This document shows positions 29,133 to 38,835 of a stretch of DNA of 64,000 nt, piece after piece. Source of the stretch: Pseudonocardia kunmingensis (lineage in GTDB: Bacteria; Actinomycetota; Actinomycetes; Mycobacteriales; Pseudonocardiaceae); assembly GCF_006716445.1 (NCBI RefSeq), contig NZ_VFPA01000003.1, positions 62,001 through 126,000 on the forward strand. Direction: 5' to 3'. Position 1 is the first letter of the stretch, and the number at the start of each line of letters is the position of its first letter. Both the position numbers and the translations under genes were made by a program. The notes below the pieces were generated by a model. That model made no database searches and had not been told where the DNA came from. It worked only from the letters and a program-made list of their open reading frames with translations.

Positions 29133-32100
29133 GCGGCCGTTTCCACCTCTCCCGCGCGGGCGTGCTCAACGTCTGGCAGTACGACGACCAGGTCTTCGAG
29201 TTCGCCGAGGGGCGGCTGCTGCTGCGCGGCTCGAACGGCGCCGGCAAGTCGAAGACGCTCGAGATGCTGCTGCCGTTCGTCCTCGACGGGGACAAGGCCC
29301 GCATGACCGCATCCGGGCGGCACCACACCAGCCTGCTGTGGCTCATGCTCGACGGGTACTCCGGGCAGAACCGCGCCGGGTACCTGTGGGTCGAGTTCGC
29401 CACCTCCGACGAGTCCTTCACCTGCGGCATCGGCGTACGGGCGTCGCAGTCCGCGCGCCAGGCGACGGCCTGGTACTTCACGGTGCCCGGACGCGTCGGC
29501 GAGGACCTGACGCTGGAGGACGACGCCGGCCCGCTCGCCCGCGAGCGGCTGCGGGCGGCGGTCGAGGAGCGCGGCGGGCACTTCTTCGACTCACCGCGGG
29601 CCTACAAGCAGCACGTCGGACGCACACTGTTCGGGCTGGAACCGCTGCAGTACGACGAGCTGCTGCGGCTGCTGTACTGGCTGCGCCAGCCGCAGGTCGG
29701 CGAGGACATCGAGCCGGCCCGCCTCGCCGAGCAGCTCGTCCAGGCGCTGCCGCAGATCGACGACGACGCCGTCCGGTCCGCAGGCGACACGTTCGACGAG
29801 CTCGCGGCGTTCGGCGAGCAGCTCGATCGGCAGCGGCGCAGTGCCGACGGCGTCGCGGCGTTCGCCCGCGTGTACGCCGACTACGCCCGCGAGGTGCTGC
29901 GCGCGCGTGGATCCGAGGTGGCCGCCTCCCATTCCGAGCGCACCCGGCGGGCCCGCGAGGTGGATCGGTGTGCCGCGCAGCTGTCGGAGATCGTCTCGGA
30001 GCGGGAGTCCGCCCAGGGAGAGCGGGCCGAGGCCGGGCTCGAGCGGTCGAAGATCAACGCGCGGCTCGCCGAGCTGCGTGCCGACCCGCTGATGCGCACG
30101 GAGCGCGAGCTGGCCGGCCGCCGATCGCTGGCCACCGAACGCCAGCTGGCCGCGGAACGCGCCGCAGCGGCCGCGGCATCGGCCCGGCACCGCGCCGAGC
30201 AGTCCGGCGCCCGGGTCCGCACCGACGCCGATCAGCTGGGCAGGGATCTGCGCGGGTTCGCGGGCGCAGCCGGCGGGCACGCCGCCGAGCTGTCCCGCGT
30301 GGGCGCGCGCGCCGTGCCGGTGATCGCCCCCGCGCTTCACGAGCCCTCGCTGTCGGAGGCCGCCGACGCCCACGCCCTGGTCGACGCGACCGACCGGCAC
30401 AGGGCCTCGATCGACGCCGTGCGGCCAGCGCTCGGCGAGCTGCGCGCCGCCGTGCAGGTCGTGGAGGAGGCGCTCAGCGCGTTCGACAAGGCCGCCGCCG
30501 AGCGGGAACGCGCCGAGGCGGCCGCGGCCACGGCAGAGCAGCAGGCCGAGGCCGAGCGCGGCAGGCTCGCCGACGCCCGCGGTAGCGCCGAACGCGCCGA
30601 GTCGGCCTACTCCGCGGCGCTGGACGGCTGGCGGGCGGCGCCGGAGGCCATCGGCTTCGAGCTGCCCGGCGAGCTGACGGCCGAGGCGGTCGCCGCGGTC
30701 CCGGCCGCCGCACGGGCCGCGGCCGAGCCGGTACGGGAACGGCTGCGGGCAGAGCGGGCCGGCGCCGCCGCGAACCGCACGGCAGCCGAGCGCGCGCTGG
30801 ACGAGGCCGGTCGCCGGCGCGCCGGGATCCTCGCCGAGGCCGACCCCGCGCCTGCCGATCCCACCTGGGCACGCTCCCCGCGCGACACCGCCGACGGTGC
30901 ACCGCTGTGGCGTCTGATCGACTTCACCGAGGGCCTCGAGGATGCGAAGCGTGCCGGCGTGGAGGCGGCGCTGGAGGCGTCCGGCCTGCTCGACGCCTGG
31001 GTGCGCGCCGACGGCGCCGTGCTCGACGCCGCGCGCAACGACACGGTGCTGCCCGCCGGACCCGCGGTCGCCGGACCGACGCTCGCCGCCCTCGTGGTGC
31101 CTGACCCGCCGGATGCGGGCCCGGTCAGCGCCGATGTCGTGGCCGGCGTCCTGGCCCGCGTCGCCGTCGTCCCGCATGCGGGCGCCGAGCCGCCGGCGGA
31201 CGCCGTCGTCGCGGTAGACGGCGGCTGGCGGCTCGGACCGCTCACGGGCCGCGCCACCAAACGGGCTGCCCAGTACATCGGTGCCACCGCACGAGCGGCC
31301 GAACGGGTGCGCCGGCTGGCCGAGCTCGACACGCTGATCGCCGTGCACACGGAAGCCCGGGAGTCGGCCGCACTCGCCGAACAGGCGGCGGCGGAGTCCG
31401 CTCGCGCCGTCGAGGGATGGCTCGCCACGGCACCGCCCACCGACGAGCTGATCGCGGCCTGGACCCGGCTGGAGGAGCGCACGCGCGCCGCCGAGCGCGT
31501 CGAGCGCATCGCGTCCGAGGCGGAGGAGACGGCCACTCGCGCCCGATCGGTCGAAACCGGGAAGCGTCGCGAGCTGCACGAGATCGCCGCGGGGCATGGT
31601 CTCCCGACGGAGGCGGGGTCGCTGGCCTCCCGCCGAGAGGCGCTGCGGGCTCTCGACACCGCGCTCGCCGCCCACCTGGAGCGCGGGAATGCGTTGGCCA
31701 CCCGGTTGCTCCGCTGGGCCGACGACGCCTCCGCCTACGAGATTCTGCTCGCAGAGGCCGACGACACGGCGCGGGAGGCCGCCGAGGCCGAGGGCCGCGC
31801 CGCGGAGGCGCGAGCGGCCGCCGACGAGCTGGAAGTGACCATCGACGCCCCGCTCCGGGAGATCCGCCACCGCATCGAGCTCGCCGAGCAGAGCGACGCC
31901 CGGCTGCGACGCCGCGAGGGTGAGCTCGGTACCCGCATCGAGGCGCTGCTCACCGCGGGCGGCGCGGCCGAGCAGGCGCTCCGCGACGCCGAGGGTCGGC
32001 TCGCCGAGCACGAACCCGTGCTGGCGGCGGCGGTCGCGGCGATCGCCGCCCTCAGCGAGGTCCCCGGCCTGCTCGAGTCGGGTGACGATCGGGCCGGCGT

Positions 32101-33199
32101 CGTGCGGGCGGCACCCACGCCCACCGAGGTGGACGAGGTCGCCGCGACACTCGGAGTCGCCAGGGGATTCAGCGCGGGCAGCCCGGTACCGGCGGCGGTA
32201 CTCGCGTTGGCCCGCCGCTTCGCGGCCCTGCCTGCTCCCAGCCGGCCCGGCACCACCACCGCGGTCTTCGCGGCCTGGCAGGAGGCGGCCAGCGGCCCCG
32301 CCGGTGATGTCGATCCGCGCGTCGTCGACGAGGGTGTGGCGCTCGCCGTGATCGGTCGCGACGACGCGGGCGAGCACCCGATCGGGGTGCTCGCCGAGCG
32401 GCTGACCGCCGCTGTCGCCCGCGACGCCGACCTGCTCACCGAGCGGGAACGGCGGCTGTTCGAGGAGCACATCCTCGGTGACCTCGGCGAGTCGTTGCGG
32501 TCGCGACGGCTGGAGGCCGAGGAGCTGGTCACCGAGATGAACAACCAGCTGCGCGGGGTCAGCACCAGCCAGGGCATCCAGGTGCAGCTGCGGTGGACGC
32601 TGCGCGACGACGTGTCCGGCGACGCCCGCCGTGCCGTCGAGCTGCTCGGCCGGCCCGTCGGGGCGCTGCTGCCCGGCGAGCGCCGCGAGCTGCGGGACGC
32701 GCTGCACCGGTTGATCGAGGCCTCCCGCGCCGACGCCCCCGAGGACTCCTACACCGAGCACCTCACGCGCGCGCTGGACTACCGCCGCTGGTTCGCCTTC
32801 CTCATCCGCTACACCCGCCCCGAGACCACCGGCACCTGGCACGACCTGCACCGGCGATCGCCGTTGTCGCAGGGTGAGCAGAAGGTCGTCTGCTACCTGC
32901 CGCTGTTCGCCGCGGCGGCGGCGCACTTCAGCTCGCTGGCCGGCGCGGCCCCGCACTCGCCTCGGTTCGTGCTGCTCGACGACGCCTTTCCGAAGATCGA
33001 CATCCGGACCCACCCGCTGCTGTTCGGTCTGCTCGTGCAGCTCGACCTGGACTTCGTCATCACCAGCGAGCGGCTGTGGGGCGACCACGCCACCGTGCCA
33101 TCGCTGGCGATCTACGAAGCGCTGCGCGACCCGAACGAACGTGGGATCGCCCAGTACCGGCACACGTGGGACGGCCAGCGCCTGCACGCGATCGGATGA
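29129..33199 (+). CDS. jetC: Wadjet type II JetC, SMC-like ATPase (TIGR02680)
   Basis: 1356-residue SMC/MukB-like motor. The N-terminal head has Walker A GSNGAGKSKT near residue 38. A long Ala/Glu/Arg-rich coiled coil spans roughly 260-1150, with a hinge-like globular stretch around 590-700 (RSPRDTADGAPLWRLIDFTE). The C-terminal head has the ABC signature LSQGEQK near 1246 and Walker B FVLLDDAF near 1280. Wadjet complexes are reported to extrude DNA loops and recognise small circular DNA, after which JetD cuts. The gene is complete and overlaps both neighbours by 4 bases, implying stoichiometric translation. Confidence 0.9.
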   Translation: MSGRFHLSRAGVLNVWQYDDQVFEFAEGRLLLRGSNGAGKSKTLEMLLPFVLDGDKARMTASGRHHTSLLWLMLDGYSGQNRAGYLWVEFATSDESFTCGIGVRASQSARQATAWYFTVPGRVGEDLTLEDDAGPLARERLRAAVEERGGHFFDSPRAYKQHVGRTLFGLEPLQYDELLRLLYWLRQPQVGEDIEPARLAEQLVQALPQIDDDAVRSAGDTFDELAAFGEQLDRQRRSADGVAAFARVYADYAREVLRARGSEVAASHSERTRRAREVDRCAAQLSEIVSERESAQGERAEAGLERSKINARLAELRADPLMRTERELAGRRSLATERQLAAERAAAAAASARHRAEQSGARVRTDADQLGRDLRGFAGAAGGHAAELSRVGARAVPVIAPALHEPSLSEAADAHALVDATDRHRASIDAVRPALGELRAAVQVVEEALSAFDKAAAERERAEAAAATAEQQAEAERGRLADARGSAERAESAYSAALDGWRAAPEAIGFELPGELTAEAVAAVPAAARAAAEPVRERLRAERAGAAANRTAAERALDEAGRRRAGILAEADPAPADPTWARSPRDTADGAPLWRLIDFTEGLEDAKRAGVEAALEASGLLDAWVRADGAVLDAARNDTVLPAGPAVAGPTLAALVVPDPPDAGPVSADVVAGVLARVAVVPHAGAEPPADAVVAVDGGWRLGPLTGRATKRAAQYIGATARAAERVRRLAELDTLIAVHTEARESAALAEQAAAESARAVEGWLATAPPTDELIAAWTRLEERTRAAERVERIASEAEETATRARSVETGKRRELHEIAAGHGLPTEAGSLASRREALRALDTALAAHLERGNALATRLLRWADDASAYEILLAEADDTAREAAEAEGRAAEARAAADELEVTIDAPLREIRHRIELAEQSDARLRRREGELGTRIEALLTAGGAAEQALRDAEGRLAEHEPVLAAAVAAIAALSEVPGLLESGDDRAGVVRAAPTPTEVDEVAATLGVARGFSAGSPVPAAVLALARRFAALPAPSRPGTTTAVFAAWQEAASGPAGDVDPRVVDEGVALAVIGRDDAGEHPIGVLAERLTAAVARDADLLTERERRLFEEHILGDLGESLRSRRLEAEELVTEMNNQLRGVSTSQGIQVQLRWTLRDDVSGDARRAVELLGRPVGALLPGERRELRDALHRLIEASRADAPEDSYTEHLTRALDYRRWFAFLIRYTRPETTGTWHDLHRRSPLSQGEQKVVCYLPLFAAAAAHFSSLAGAAPHSPRFVLLDDAFPKIDIRTHPLLFGLLVQLDLDFVITSERLWGDHATVPSLAIYEALRDPNERGIAQYRHTWDGQRLHAIG

Positions 33200-34377
33200 C
33201 CGTCGACTGGCTCGACGACCCCGCACTGCGCCGGGTCTGGGAGGTGCTGCGCGAGCGGCTGGAGTCCCGTGGCCTGCGCGCCGAGGGGCGGGTCGTGGTG
33301 GGTGGGCTCAGCCGCGAGGAGCGCCACGCCGTCGCCGGGCTGCTGGGACGATCCGTCACCCGCGAGCGGGTCGCCATCGATCTCGCCGACCTCGACGCCG
33401 ACCTCGCGGCACGGTCCGGGGTCGGCGGACTGGTCGCCGTGGTCGAGCACGTCACCGGTGCGGCGCTGCGCGACCGGCCCGGGGAACGGGCCCGGCACGC
33501 GGTGCAGCGAGAGGCGCCCGTCGAGCTGGCCCGCACGCTGCTCGCAGGGCGCCCCTGGCTGGAGGTCTGGCTCGAGGACGTCCGCCGATCCGGAGTTCTC
33601 ACCCGGGCCACGGATGCGGCGGCGGCGGTCCGCACGGCGGCCGCCGCGCTGGTGCGCCTGCCCGGGCCCGCGCTGTCGCGCACCGAGCTGGCCGTGGCAG
33701 CCGGGGGTCACGCGCACGCACTCGACGACGGCACCACGGCGGCCGCGCTGGTGCTCCGCGCCCTGGCGGTCCACGCAGGCGAACCGGTACCCACCACCAC
33801 ATCGGGGCGCCGCGACCTGTGGGAACGCTCCGGTGTCCGGGTCGACCTCGTCTCGGCCACCTGCCTCACCCTCGGCTTGCGCGGCCACACCGGATCGGTC
33901 GCCGCCCGGCTCGGCCTCGCCGCCGACGCCGGTGACCCGGTGCACCTCACCGCGTGGGACCTGCGCCGGTGCTCGCTGCGCGTACCCGAGGTCGTGCTGG
34001 TGTGCGAGAACCCCCGCGTCCTGGAGGCGGTGGCCGAGCGCGGCGGCCGCACACCCGTGGTGTGCACGAGCGGGCAGCCCGCGCTCGTCGTCCTGGACGT
34101 GCTCGCCGCCCTGCAGGGCGCGGAGCTGCGCTATCACGGAGACTTCGACTGGGCGGGCGTGGCGATCGCCAACCGCCTCAGGGCAGTGGCCGGGGTGACA
34201 CCGTGGCGGATGACAGGCGCCGACTACGAACGCGGGCTCGCGGGCGCCACGCTCCCACTCACCGGTGCCCCGGTGGAGCCGGAGTGGGACGCCGAGTTGG
34301 GCGCGGCGATGCGGCACCACCGGATCGCCGTGCACGAGGAAGCCGTGTTGTCCGACCTGCTCGACGGGATCGTATGA
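33196..34377 (+). CDS. jetD: Wadjet type II JetD, Toprim nuclease (DUF2399/TIGR02679)
   Basis: 393-residue nuclease subunit related to topoisomerase VI/Spo11 Toprim domains. The N-terminal part corresponds to the DUF3323-like arm. The Toprim core shows VVLVCENP with its Glu, then LRYHGDFDWAGVAIANRL with the DxD pair (GDFDWAG) near residues 315-320, so catalytic residues are present. The ATG overlaps the jetC stop. It cleaves DNA captured by JetABC. With the other three subunits intact and overlapping, the operon appears functional. Confidence 0.9.
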   Translation: MTVDWLDDPALRRVWEVLRERLESRGLRAEGRVVVGGLSREERHAVAGLLGRSVTRERVAIDLADLDADLAARSGVGGLVAVVEHVTGAALRDRPGERARHAVQREAPVELARTLLAGRPWLEVWLEDVRRSGVLTRATDAAAAVRTAAAALVRLPGPALSRTELAVAAGGHAHALDDGTTAAALVLRALAVHAGEPVPTTTSGRRDLWERSGVRVDLVSATCLTLGLRGHTGSVAARLGLAADAGDPVHLTAWDLRRCSLRVPEVVLVCENPRVLEAVAERGGRTPVVCTSGQPALVVLDVLAALQGAELRYHGDFDWAGVAIANRLRAVAGVTPWRMTGADYERGLAGATLPLTGAPVEPEWDAELGAAMRHHRIAVHEEAVLSDLLDGIV

Positions 34378-34396
34378 GTCCGATTCCCCGCGGAAG

Positions 34397-34768
34397 TCAG
34401 CCGGAGGTGTTCGCCCGTCGCGCGGCGACGAAGGACCGGATGCCCATCACGAGGTAGCCGACGAGCAGCACGAACATCAGCGTGCTGACGACGACCGCCG
34501 CCGGACGTTCCGCCGTGCCGGCGAACACCTCGCCGATCCGAACCACGTTCATCAACGTCCCCAACGCACCGACCAGGGCGACGACGAGCGCGGCGTGGAT
34601 GCCATGGCGATGCCACGCCGGCTTCCGCGCCGCGGCGGCGCAGAGGAGCAGCAGGACACCGACGAAGGTCGGGATGAGTGCGGTCACGCTCGCCGCGGCG
34701 GTCATGACGTAGGCGACGACACCCAGGACCACGAGCACCGCACCGATCACGACGGTCAGCCTGGTCAT
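34397..34768 (-). CDS. small integral membrane protein, 123 residues
   Basis: Four hydrophobic helices are evident: LTVVIGAVLVVLGVVAYVMT, VTALIPTFVGVLLLLCAAAA, GIHAALVVALVGALGTLMNV and VVVSTLMFVLLVGYLVMGIR, ending in a basic RSFVAARRA. No family recognised. The start could instead be an in-frame ATG at 34789. It converges on jetD with 19 bases between stops, which places it outside the Wadjet operon. The frame extends upstream to 35566 only as an antisense shadow of the antiporter gene. Confidence 0.6.
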   Translation of the reverse strand: MTRLTVVIGAVLVVLGVVAYVMTAAASVTALIPTFVGVLLLLCAAAARKPAWHRHGIHAALVVALVGALGTLMNVVRIGEVFAGTAERPAAVVVSTLMFVLLVGYLVMGIRSFVAARRANTSG

Positions 34769-34885
34769 GCGCACCAACTTACGCGTCATCACCGGTGCGT
34801 CCCGGCATTGACCCCCGTCACACCTTTGGCTGACCATCAGACAAGACCAGTGCTTCCACACGCTCCCCAATGACGAGGAGATCCG

Positions 34886-36457
34886 TTGGAACCGTCGCTG
34901 CTGTCCCTGCTCCCGCCGCTCGTCACCATCGCGTGCGCCATCGCCACCCGCCGGATCCTGATCTCCCTGGCACTGGGCATCGTCCTCGGGGCGCTCCTCT
35001 ACACCCAGGGGAACGTCCTGGTCGCAGGCGCCTTCGTGTTCGACGTCGCCGCCGGGCTCGTCATCGACGACGGGGCGGTGGCGGAGGAGGTGTACATCCT
35101 CGGTGTCGTCCTGCTCCTGGGCGTGCTGACGTCGTTCATCTACGTCTCCGGTGGCCTCGTGGCGTTCGCGTCCTGGGCTATCACGAAGGTCCGGACGCGG
35201 GTGCAGGCCCAGCTGGTGCCGGTGGTCCTGGGCATCGTGATCTTCTTCGACGACGCGTTCAGCTCGCTGGTCGGCGGCAACGTCAGCCGGTCCATCACCG
35301 ACCAGCACCGCATCTCCCGCGCGAAGCTGTCCTACCTGGTGGACTCGACCGCCGCGCCGGTGATCATCCTGGTGCCGATCTCGGGGTGGGCCGCGTTCAT
35401 CGCAGCCACGATGACGGGCATCCTCGACGCCAACGGCGTCACCGGCATCTCCGGTTACGAGGCGTTCCTGCAGTCGATCCCGATGAACCTGTACGCGATC
35501 ACGGCGCTCCTGCTGGCGGTCGCGGCGGCGGTCCTCAGCCTCGCCTTCGGCCCGATGCGCAGGCACGAGCGGCTCGCGGTCGAGGACGGCGTGCTGTTCG
35601 ACTCCTCACGCGGCCCCGTGCCCGGCGAGGCCGACCGGAACCTGCAGGCGCGCGGCGACGGCCGCGTCGGCGACCTGCTCTGGCCGGTGCTGGTGTTCAC
35701 CGGCGTGACCGTGGCGTGCGCCCTCTGGATCGGCATCGCCGGCACCGACGGGCCGCTCTCCCCGATGGAGGTCCTCGCCAACACCGACGTCATCTTCTCC
35801 CTGTTCGTCGGTGTCGTCGTCGCCTGCGTGCTCTCGGCGGCAACGCTGCTGCGGCGCCGCACCCCTGGGGCCCTCGTCGGCCGGGCGGCGGTGTCGGGCC
35901 TGCGGTCGATGCTGATGGCCGCGGCGGTGCTGTTCCTCGCCTGGGTCACCGCCGGCGTGATCTCCGAGCTCGGCATCGGCGAGTACCTGGCCGGGTTGAT
36001 CGACGCTGCGCTGCCGCTGGCCGTGCTGCCCGTCCTGCTGTTCGCGTTGGCCTCGTTCATCTCCTTCTCGATCGGCAGCACGTTCGGGACGTTCGGGCTG
36101 CTGCTGCCGATCGCCGCCGAGATCGCCCTGGCGCTCGACCCCGGCCTCCTTGTCCCCGTGTTCGGCGCCGTGCTCGCCGGAGCGATCTTCGGCGACCACA
36201 CGTCCCCGCTGTCGGACACCACGATCCTGTCCTCGATCGGCTCGGGCATCCACCTGGTCGACCACGTCACGACGCAACTGCCGTTCGCGCTGGTGGCCGC
36301 GGGTGCCTCGGCGGTCGGCTACCTCGCGCTGGGGGTCACCGGCAGCGGTGCCGCGGGCCTGCTCGTCGCGGTGGTGGTGCTGGCCGTCGCGGTCGGTGTG
36401 CTCTGGGCGCGCTCGCCCCGGGTGACCGCCCGACCCGGGGAGCGATCGGGGAGCTGA
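34886..36457 (+). CDS. nhaC: NhaC-family Na+/H+ antiporter
   Basis: 523-residue transporter with about 11-12 hydrophobic segments. Family landmarks include IVIFFDDAFSSLVGG, IILVPISGWAAFIAATMTGI, FISFSIGSTFGTFGLLLPIA and IFGDHTSPLSDTTILSS, which match conserved NhaC core regions. The start is TTG at 34886, supported by GAGGAG about 6 bases upstream and the immediate MEPSLLSLLPPLVTIACAIA helix. It probably exchanges Na+ for H+, or an organic solute pair as in MleN-type relatives. No obvious operon partner. Confidence 0.85.
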   Translation: MEPSLLSLLPPLVTIACAIATRRILISLALGIVLGALLYTQGNVLVAGAFVFDVAAGLVIDDGAVAEEVYILGVVLLLGVLTSFIYVSGGLVAFASWAITKVRTRVQAQLVPVVLGIVIFFDDAFSSLVGGNVSRSITDQHRISRAKLSYLVDSTAAPVIILVPISGWAAFIAATMTGILDANGVTGISGYEAFLQSIPMNLYAITALLLAVAAAVLSLAFGPMRRHERLAVEDGVLFDSSRGPVPGEADRNLQARGDGRVGDLLWPVLVFTGVTVACALWIGIAGTDGPLSPMEVLANTDVIFSLFVGVVVACVLSAATLLRRRTPGALVGRAAVSGLRSMLMAAAVLFLAWVTAGVISELGIGEYLAGLIDAALPLAVLPVLLFALASFISFSIGSTFGTFGLLLPIAAEIALALDPGLLVPVFGAVLAGAIFGDHTSPLSDTTILSSIGSGIHLVDHVTTQLPFALVAAGASAVGYLALGVTGSGAAGLLVAVVVLAVAVGVLWARSPRVTARPGERSGS

Positions 36458-36782
36458 CCTCGACCGCGACGCGTGCACGGTCTGCGGGGCGCCCCGGTCG
36501 AGCGGTGCACCCGGAGATCGTTTACCCGTCGCGTACGGCTCGCGATGATCACCACGAGCTGATCGTTCCGAGGCGTGCGTGAGCGCGCCGGGTACGGCCG
36601 TGGTGTGCGCCTCGTCGTGGTCAGCCCGCGCTGATCAACCCCGCGCGTACATGAGCGTGGGTGCTGCCACCGTCAGGTACGTCTCGCCGCGATCACCAGG
36701 CCGCGGAGACCCCCGCGCCTGACCCCACCGCCCTCGGCTTGTCGGTGCCCGCCCCTACCCTTCTGCCACGACTCCGACGCGC
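36458..36782. other. intergenic gap, nothing recognised
   Basis: About 325 bases between the antiporter and the DUF2786 gene. I found no convincing ORF, terminator with T-tract, RNA gene or repeat. Confidence 0.5.
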
Positions 36783-38141
36783 ATGGGGGCACGGGTGAGC
36801 AAGCGGAACCGCGAGAAGCGTGCGGCGAGGAAGCGCGCACGCCAGCAGCGGGGCCCCACCCCGCCGCGCCACGAGTTCGGCGACCGGCCGCACGGCCCCG
36901 GTTGCCCGTGCGGCGAGCACGACGGCCCGCCACCGCTCCCACCTGCCGAGCAGCTGGCGCGCACGCTGCTCGCCGTCGCCCGCACCGGCGACCCGGCCGA
37001 GGCGTCGGCCTGCGCGTCCGAGCTCGCCGGCACCCACTTCTCGCGCGACCCGCAGGCGGTCGGTGCCGCCGCGAGCATGATCCTCACGCGCACGCTCGGG
37101 TTCATGTGGCGCGGCGGCTGGCTGCCGGCCGACCTCTGGGAGATCACCCGCCGCCGCGCCGATGCGGTGGTCGCCGGCCTGCTCGTGGACATGATCGCCG
37201 CCGACACCACGCAGCACGCTCCCCGGACGGTCCACGAGCGCTGGGCCGCGCAGGTCCGGCAGCTCGACGCGGACGTCTGGTGGGAGCGCGACCGCCCGCA
37301 CCTGCCGCAGTGGGCGCAGCGCCACCGGCTCACCGTCGAACGGGCCGTCCTCGCGACGATCACCCTGCTCGCCGAGCTCGTGACGCTGCCGAGGCTGCCG
37401 CAGATCCTGCCCCCGCCCGGCAGCGCGACGCAGCGCGCCACGGCGGCCGCGGGCGTCGACCAGAAGGTCCTCTCGCGGGTGCGCGCGCTGCTGGCCAAGG
37501 CCGAGTCCACGCAGTTCCCCGAGGAGGCCGAGGCGCTCTCGGCCAAGGCGCAGGAGCTGATGAACCGGCACGCCTTCGAACGCGCCCTGCTGGACGCCGA
37601 CGAGCACCGGCCCCAGGCGGCGACGTCCACCCGGCTCTGGCTCGAGGCTCCCTACATCGAAGCGAAGTCGCAGCTCGTCGCCGCGATCGGCGCGGCCAAC
37701 CGGTGCAGGTCGGTCTTCCACCCCGACCTCGGCTTCGTCGCGCTGATCGGCGACCCTCTCGATCTCGACATCACCGAGCTGTTGGCCACGTCCCTGCTGG
37801 TCCAGGCCACGCGGGCGATGGTCGCCGAGGGGAGCCAGACCAGCCGCACCGGTACCTCACGCACCCGGTCCTTCCGGCAGTCCTTCCTCCTCGCCTACGC
37901 CACCCGCATCGGCGAGCGGCTGCAGGAGGCGGCCACCACGGCGGCCGAGCCGCAGGCCGACGAGCGTCTGCTCCCGGTGCTGGCCGACCGCTCGCGCGTG
38001 GTCGAGGAGACCTTCCAGGAGATGTACGACCGCACCGTGGCGAAATCGGTGTCGATCACCAACGGCGCGGGCTGGCAGGCGGGGCGAGCGGCCGCCGACC
38101 GCGCCGACCTGAACATCGAGCGCACCGCGGTGTCCGCGTGA
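36783..38141 (+). CDS. DUF2786 domain protein
   Basis: 452 residues. The DUF2786 core is visible near 240-270 (VRALLAKAESTQFPEEAEAL then SAKAQELMNRHAFERALLDA). A strongly basic N-terminus (SKRNREKRAARKRARQQRG) precedes a CPCGEH motif that could bind metal. Two starts are possible: ATG 36783 and GTG 36795, the latter having GGGGGC just upstream and a more natural N-terminus. Overlaps the acetyltransferase gene by GTGA. The biochemical role of DUF2786 proteins is not known to me. Confidence 0.75.
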   Translation: MGARVSKRNREKRAARKRARQQRGPTPPRHEFGDRPHGPGCPCGEHDGPPPLPPAEQLARTLLAVARTGDPAEASACASELAGTHFSRDPQAVGAAASMILTRTLGFMWRGGWLPADLWEITRRRADAVVAGLLVDMIAADTTQHAPRTVHERWAAQVRQLDADVWWERDRPHLPQWAQRHRLTVERAVLATITLLAELVTLPRLPQILPPPGSATQRATAAAGVDQKVLSRVRALLAKAESTQFPEEAEALSAKAQELMNRHAFERALLDADEHRPQAATSTRLWLEAPYIEAKSQLVAAIGAANRCRSVFHPDLGFVALIGDPLDLDITELLATSLLVQATRAMVAEGSQTSRTGTSRTRSFRQSFLLAYATRIGERLQEAATTAAEPQADERLLPVLADRSRVVEETFQEMYDRTVAKSVSITNGAGWQAGRAAADRADLNIERTAVSA

Positions 38142-38716
38142 GCCCGTCGCGGCCGATGCCAGGCCGCCTCGGGGGCGAGACGGGCCGCTCCTCCGGCTAC
38201 GAGGTGCGTCCCGCCCAGCCCCACGAGCTCCCGGCGGCCGGTGAGCTGTGCGCGGCCGGCTACCGCGCCGACGGGTTCCTGAGCCCCGGCAGCACGGACC
38301 ACTACGAGGCTGCGCTGCGCGACGCCGCCGGCCGCGCCGCCGAGGCGGCGGTGCTGGTGGCCGCCGAGCCCGACGGCCGGCTGCTCGGCACCCTCACCTG
38401 GTGCCCGCCGGGCTCCGGGCTGCGGGAGGTGGCCACCCGGCCCGACCAGGGCGAGTTCCGCATGCTGGCCGTACACCCCGCGGCTCGTCGCCGTGGTGTC
38501 GCCCGCACGCTGGTCGAGCACTGCCTGGCCGACGCCCGCCGCCTGGGCCTCGCCGAGCTGGTGCTGTCGTCGCTGCCGGAGATGACCGCCGCGCACGCGC
38601 TGTACCGGGGTCTGGGCTTCCACCGGTCGCCCGAGCTCGACTGGAGCCCGGTGCCCTCGGTGCGGTTGTGGGGCTTCCGCCGGACGCTGACAGCGCCCTA
38701 CCCCGGGCGGGCATAG
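38138..38716 (+). CDS. GNAT-family N-acetyltransferase
   Basis: 192 residues with the GNAT acetyl-CoA signature: FRMLAVHPAARRRGVARTLV (motif A, RRxGxA) followed by the conserved HALYRGLGFHRS motif B. The GTG start overlaps the DUF2786 stop. Substrate cannot be read from the sequence; related actinobacterial enzymes act on small amines or protein N-termini. Confidence 0.8.
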   Translation: MSPSRPMPGRLGGETGRSSGYEVRPAQPHELPAAGELCAAGYRADGFLSPGSTDHYEAALRDAAGRAAEAAVLVAAEPDGRLLGTLTWCPPGSGLREVATRPDQGEFRMLAVHPAARRRGVARTLVEHCLADARRLGLAELVLSSLPEMTAAHALYRGLGFHRSPELDWSPVPSVRLWGFRRTLTAPYPGRA

Positions 38717-38835
38717 GGCCGCCCGCAGGCGGACGCCGACGACACCCGTTCCGAGCAGCCTCCTCTCGTCCGACCGATGCGTTTCGGTCCGGCCGCCGGT
38801 CACTACCGGCAACGAGACGGACCGAGGAGGCGGCG

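Noticed and set aside
29591-33226. A 1211-residue minus-strand ORF
   Set aside because: Antisense to jetC, low-complexity composition, no motifs.
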